Source: Planctomycetaceae bacterium
GTDB lineage: Bacteria > Planctomycetota > Planctomycetia > Pirellulales > Thermoguttaceae
Length of the DNA: 6,774 bases
Direction of reading: 5' to 3'
NCBI GenBank assembly: GCA_031274385.1
Contig: JAISQH010000261.1
Span: 1 to 6,774 of the forward strand
Part shown: positions 5,758 to 6,774 of the stretch, in pieces
Position numbering within the stretch: position 1 is the stretch's first letter
Layout of the letters: each line of letters starts with the position of its first letter
Translations under genes and position numbers: made by a program
The notes under the pieces: model-generated
Told to the model about the DNA's origin: nothing
What the model saw: only the letters and a program-made list of their open reading frames with translations
Databases searched by the model: none

Positions 5758-5873
5758 TGTAATGATTTATTTAATATTTTTAGATTTCGAACTTCCTTTT
5801 CGAGTTCCGAAACTCTTTTTTCCAGTGTTTCCGTATCTCGTATTCTAATGTATTCTTCGACAACGGTACAGAA
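5718..5873 (-). pseudogene. Fragment of a coiled-coil protein
   Basis: An open stretch of 51 codons with no plausible start codon, ending in TAG at 5718-5720. The middle reads DTETLEKRVSELEKEVRNLK with Leu/Val at strict 4-3 spacing (L17, V21, L24, V28, L31), a clear coiled coil. It is similar in character to the C-terminus of the small protein at 5367-5555, and could be the tail of a related gene once located upstream in the same operon. The sequence beyond about 5850 belongs, on the other strand, to the toxin-like tail, so the fragment was probably broken there. The last ~15 codons overlap the start of the gene at 5757 and look non-coding, so the true end may be earlier. Confidence 0.35.
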
Positions 5874-5981
5874 TTACTATCAGAAGGACTAGAATTATTA
5901 TACAATGAACCGTTTAATTTTGCTAACGATTATCCTGAATATTTTAACTTTATTATGGGGTTATTAAATTATGCCAAATGA
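5850..5981 (+). pseudogene. C-terminal tail of a large phage-head or polymorphic-toxin protein
   Basis: 43 codons from about 5850, reading FFDNGTELLSEGLELLYNEP and ending NDYPEYFNFIMGLLNYAK before TGA at 5979-5981. Family knowledge: a tail of this form (E.LS.GLE.LY..P..FA..DPEYF.FI.GLL then stop) is, to my recollection, typical of the C-termini of MuF/SPP1 gp7-like minor head proteins and of related ADP-ribosyltransferase or metallopeptidase-type toxin domains. The frame is open back to a TAG at 5781, but the sequence before ~5850 (Phe/Arg-rich) is only the antisense of the coiled-coil fragment, so the homologous part starts near 5847. No start codon or body is present, so it is a decayed remnant. 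The stop overlaps the start of the next gene by 11 nt. Coding origin is likely; family is tentative. Confidence 0.5.
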
Positions 5982-6312
5982 CAGAGTACCAGTAGCCGTT
6001 CTCAAAAGAGAAAATGATACAATTCTTTCCATTTTTTATACGAGAGAGAGTAAAACACTAGAAGAATTAGAAAGTAGTATTTTACATAGTACAATACTTG
6101 AAGGCGATGAAGATGTTATGTGGGAATTTACGGATTTTGCTGAAACTTATGGAGTCAAAATTACGATGAAAAGTGGGTATCATCCTTCTCCGTGGTCAGA
6201 GGTTTGGCAGATAGCATACGAATTTTCGGAGCAAAACAATTATAAAATTGAAAATGTTGTACCGCCAGAATTAAAGCCAAAATTCAGTGATGATCCACAT
6301 ATTCGATATTGA
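5971..6312 (+). CDS. Small acidic protein, candidate orphan immunity protein
   Basis: 113 codons from ATG 5971 to TGA 6312. It begins MPNDRVPVAVLKRENDTILS, with predicted beta strands followed by helices (EELESSILHSTI, DVMWEFTDFAETYG, WSEVWQIAYEFSEQ) and a Pro-rich end (VVPPELKPKF). I count about 21 Asp/Glu against 11 Lys/Arg, so it is strongly acidic. No signal peptide or membrane segment, so it is probably cytoplasmic. I recognise no family. Context: the start lies inside the last codons of a toxin-like tail (11-nt overlap), the arrangement typical of immunity genes behind polymorphic-toxin genes, and the size and charge also fit. GGGG at 5957-5960 is a distant, weak ribosome binding site, consistent with expression having depended on translation of the lost upstream gene. 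Immunity function is inference. Confidence 0.65.
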   Translation: MPNDRVPVAVLKRENDTILSIFYTRESKTLEELESSILHSTILEGDEDVMWEFTDFAETYGVKITMKSGYHPSPWSEVWQIAYEFSEQNNYKIENVVPPELKPKFSDDPHIRY

Positions 6313-6372
6313 GACTGATGACTATTGAAAATGTTTGTGAATTTATTGATACGGTTGACCGATATTTTCGTA

Positions 6373-6395
6373 GGGGCAACCCTTGCGGTTGCCCT
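6373..6395. repeat. REP-like hairpin before the IS630 gene end
   Basis: GGGCAACC (6374-6381), loop CTTGC, GGTTGCCC (6387-6394): a perfect 8-bp stem, GC-rich in an AT-rich gap. It lies 11 bp beyond the stop of the transposase gene and 61 bp after the end of the candidate immunity gene, and could act as a shared end-of-transcript structure for these convergent genes; there is no T-run. Otherwise 6313-6405 holds nothing recognisable. Confidence 0.6.
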
Positions 6396-6405
6396 GTGTT
6401 ATACT

Positions 6406-6774
6406 TCAAACGGGTAGAGATTGGACATTTTCAAACGATTGAAATTGCATTGTCATCAGGGTTTTTAGTTCAGCGTGATATTGTTTTGTTCCCTGCCGAA
6501 CACCATTCTCAATCGCCGCACAAAACGATTCGAAGTTTTCGTAATAACGGTTGTAAAGACACTTTTTTTTGACAAACTTCCAATAGCGTTCTATGAGGTT
6601 CAGGTTCGGTGAATAACTCGGCAGAAAAACCAACTCGATGCCAAGCTCTTTCGCGAACTCCTGCACAAGATGACATCGCTGGTAGGCGGCGTTGTCAAGA
6701 ACGATCTTGATCTTCCGTCCCGGATGAAGCAACGCAATATCCCAAAGTAGATCGCAGACACTTGACGAATTGAT
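6406..6774 (-). CDS. IS630-family transposase, C-terminal part (5' end cut by window)
   Basis: 122 codons are visible, open to the right window edge, with a stop at 6406. The sequence IKIVLDNAAYQRCHLV carries the second catalytic Asp (visible residue 27), and FLPSYSPNLNLIERYWKFVK carries the catalytic Glu (residue 62). Thirty-four residues separate them, the DD34E spacing of the IS630/Tc1-mariner superfamily of cut-and-paste transposases, which integrate at TA. The first catalytic Asp and the N-terminal helix-turn-helix must lie beyond the window. The C-terminal region (ENFESFCAAIENGVRQ and onward) is as expected and not frameshifted. Terminal inverted repeats of the insertion sequence cannot be identified in the 93 bp between its stop and the candidate immunity gene. 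A TTG at 6732 is in frame but internal to the domain and is not the start. Confidence 0.92.
   Translation of the reverse strand: MNSSSVCDLLWDIALLHPGRKIKIVLDNAAYQRCHLVQEFAKELGIELVFLPSYSPNLNLIERYWKFVKKKCLYNRYYENFESFCAAIENGVRQGTKQYHAELKTLMTMQFQSFENVQSLPV

Noticed and set aside
5905..5967. Twenty-codon hydrophobic peptide (MNRLILLTIILNILTLLWGY) just before the acidic gene, looking like a small membrane toxin or leader peptide.
   Set aside because: It is another frame of the toxin-like tail, which has the stronger protein-like pattern, and no ribosome binding site lies at usable distance.
6309..6572. An 87-codon plus-strand frame starting MRLMTIENVCEFIDTVDRYF after the acidic gene.
   Set aside because: From 6406 it is antisense to the IS630 transposase and it runs through the REP hairpin. 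The first ~18 codons could be the start of a disrupted gene, but that is too short to support.

Overview
This window is probably from a member of the Planctomycetota. I infer that from the type of secreted protein at 3037-4344, which matches my recollection of planctomycete signal-peptide proteins, from a DUF6261-type gene, and from GC-rich palindromic repeats built on GCGTTAGCGACGG-like sequence. The assignment is from memory of families, not a search. It is an accessory, repeat-rich region: gene fragments, short genes and fold-back elements lie around one tRNA gene and one longer secreted-protein gene.

Layout. Positions 1-1383 (minus) hold the N-terminal 461 codons of a beta-class DNA methyltransferase that runs into an Mrr/PD-(D/E)XK-like nuclease domain and leaves the window at its left edge. 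Positions 1411-2910 hold a DUF6261-type gene (minus, 1605-2354), an array of six 41-bp repeats directly upstream of it, and two related fold-back (MITE-like) elements bracketing both. A sigma70-like promoter at 2953-2981 precedes a 435-codon secreted protein with secretin-like features (plus). A tRNA-Pro(TGG) gene with its own intrinsic terminator follows.

Positions 4563-4979 (minus) hold the C-terminal remnant of a PIN-domain toxin, read in frame into a small partner protein that has its own ribosome binding site. The 5' end of the PIN gene has been replaced by a 420-bp inverted repeat (4944-5363) that contains a nested REP-like palindrome. Positions 5367-5873 (minus) hold two overlapping small genes and a coiled-coil fragment, none of which I recognise. 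Positions 5850-6312 (plus) hold the last ~43 codons of what looks like a large phage-head or polymorphic-toxin protein, overlapped by a small acidic gene in the position of an immunity gene. The window ends in the C-terminal part of an IS630-family (DD34E) transposase on the minus strand.

Functional picture: restriction-modification, toxin-antitoxin debris, a possible toxin/immunity orphan, IS630 and three fold-back elements together indicate a hotspot of mobile and defence genes next to a tRNA. The only clearly housekeeping-like unit is the tRNA with its terminator. The most interesting signals are the palindrome array in front of the DUF6261 gene, the inverted repeat whose arm coincides with PIN coding sequence, and the orphan immunity-like gene attached to a toxin tail.
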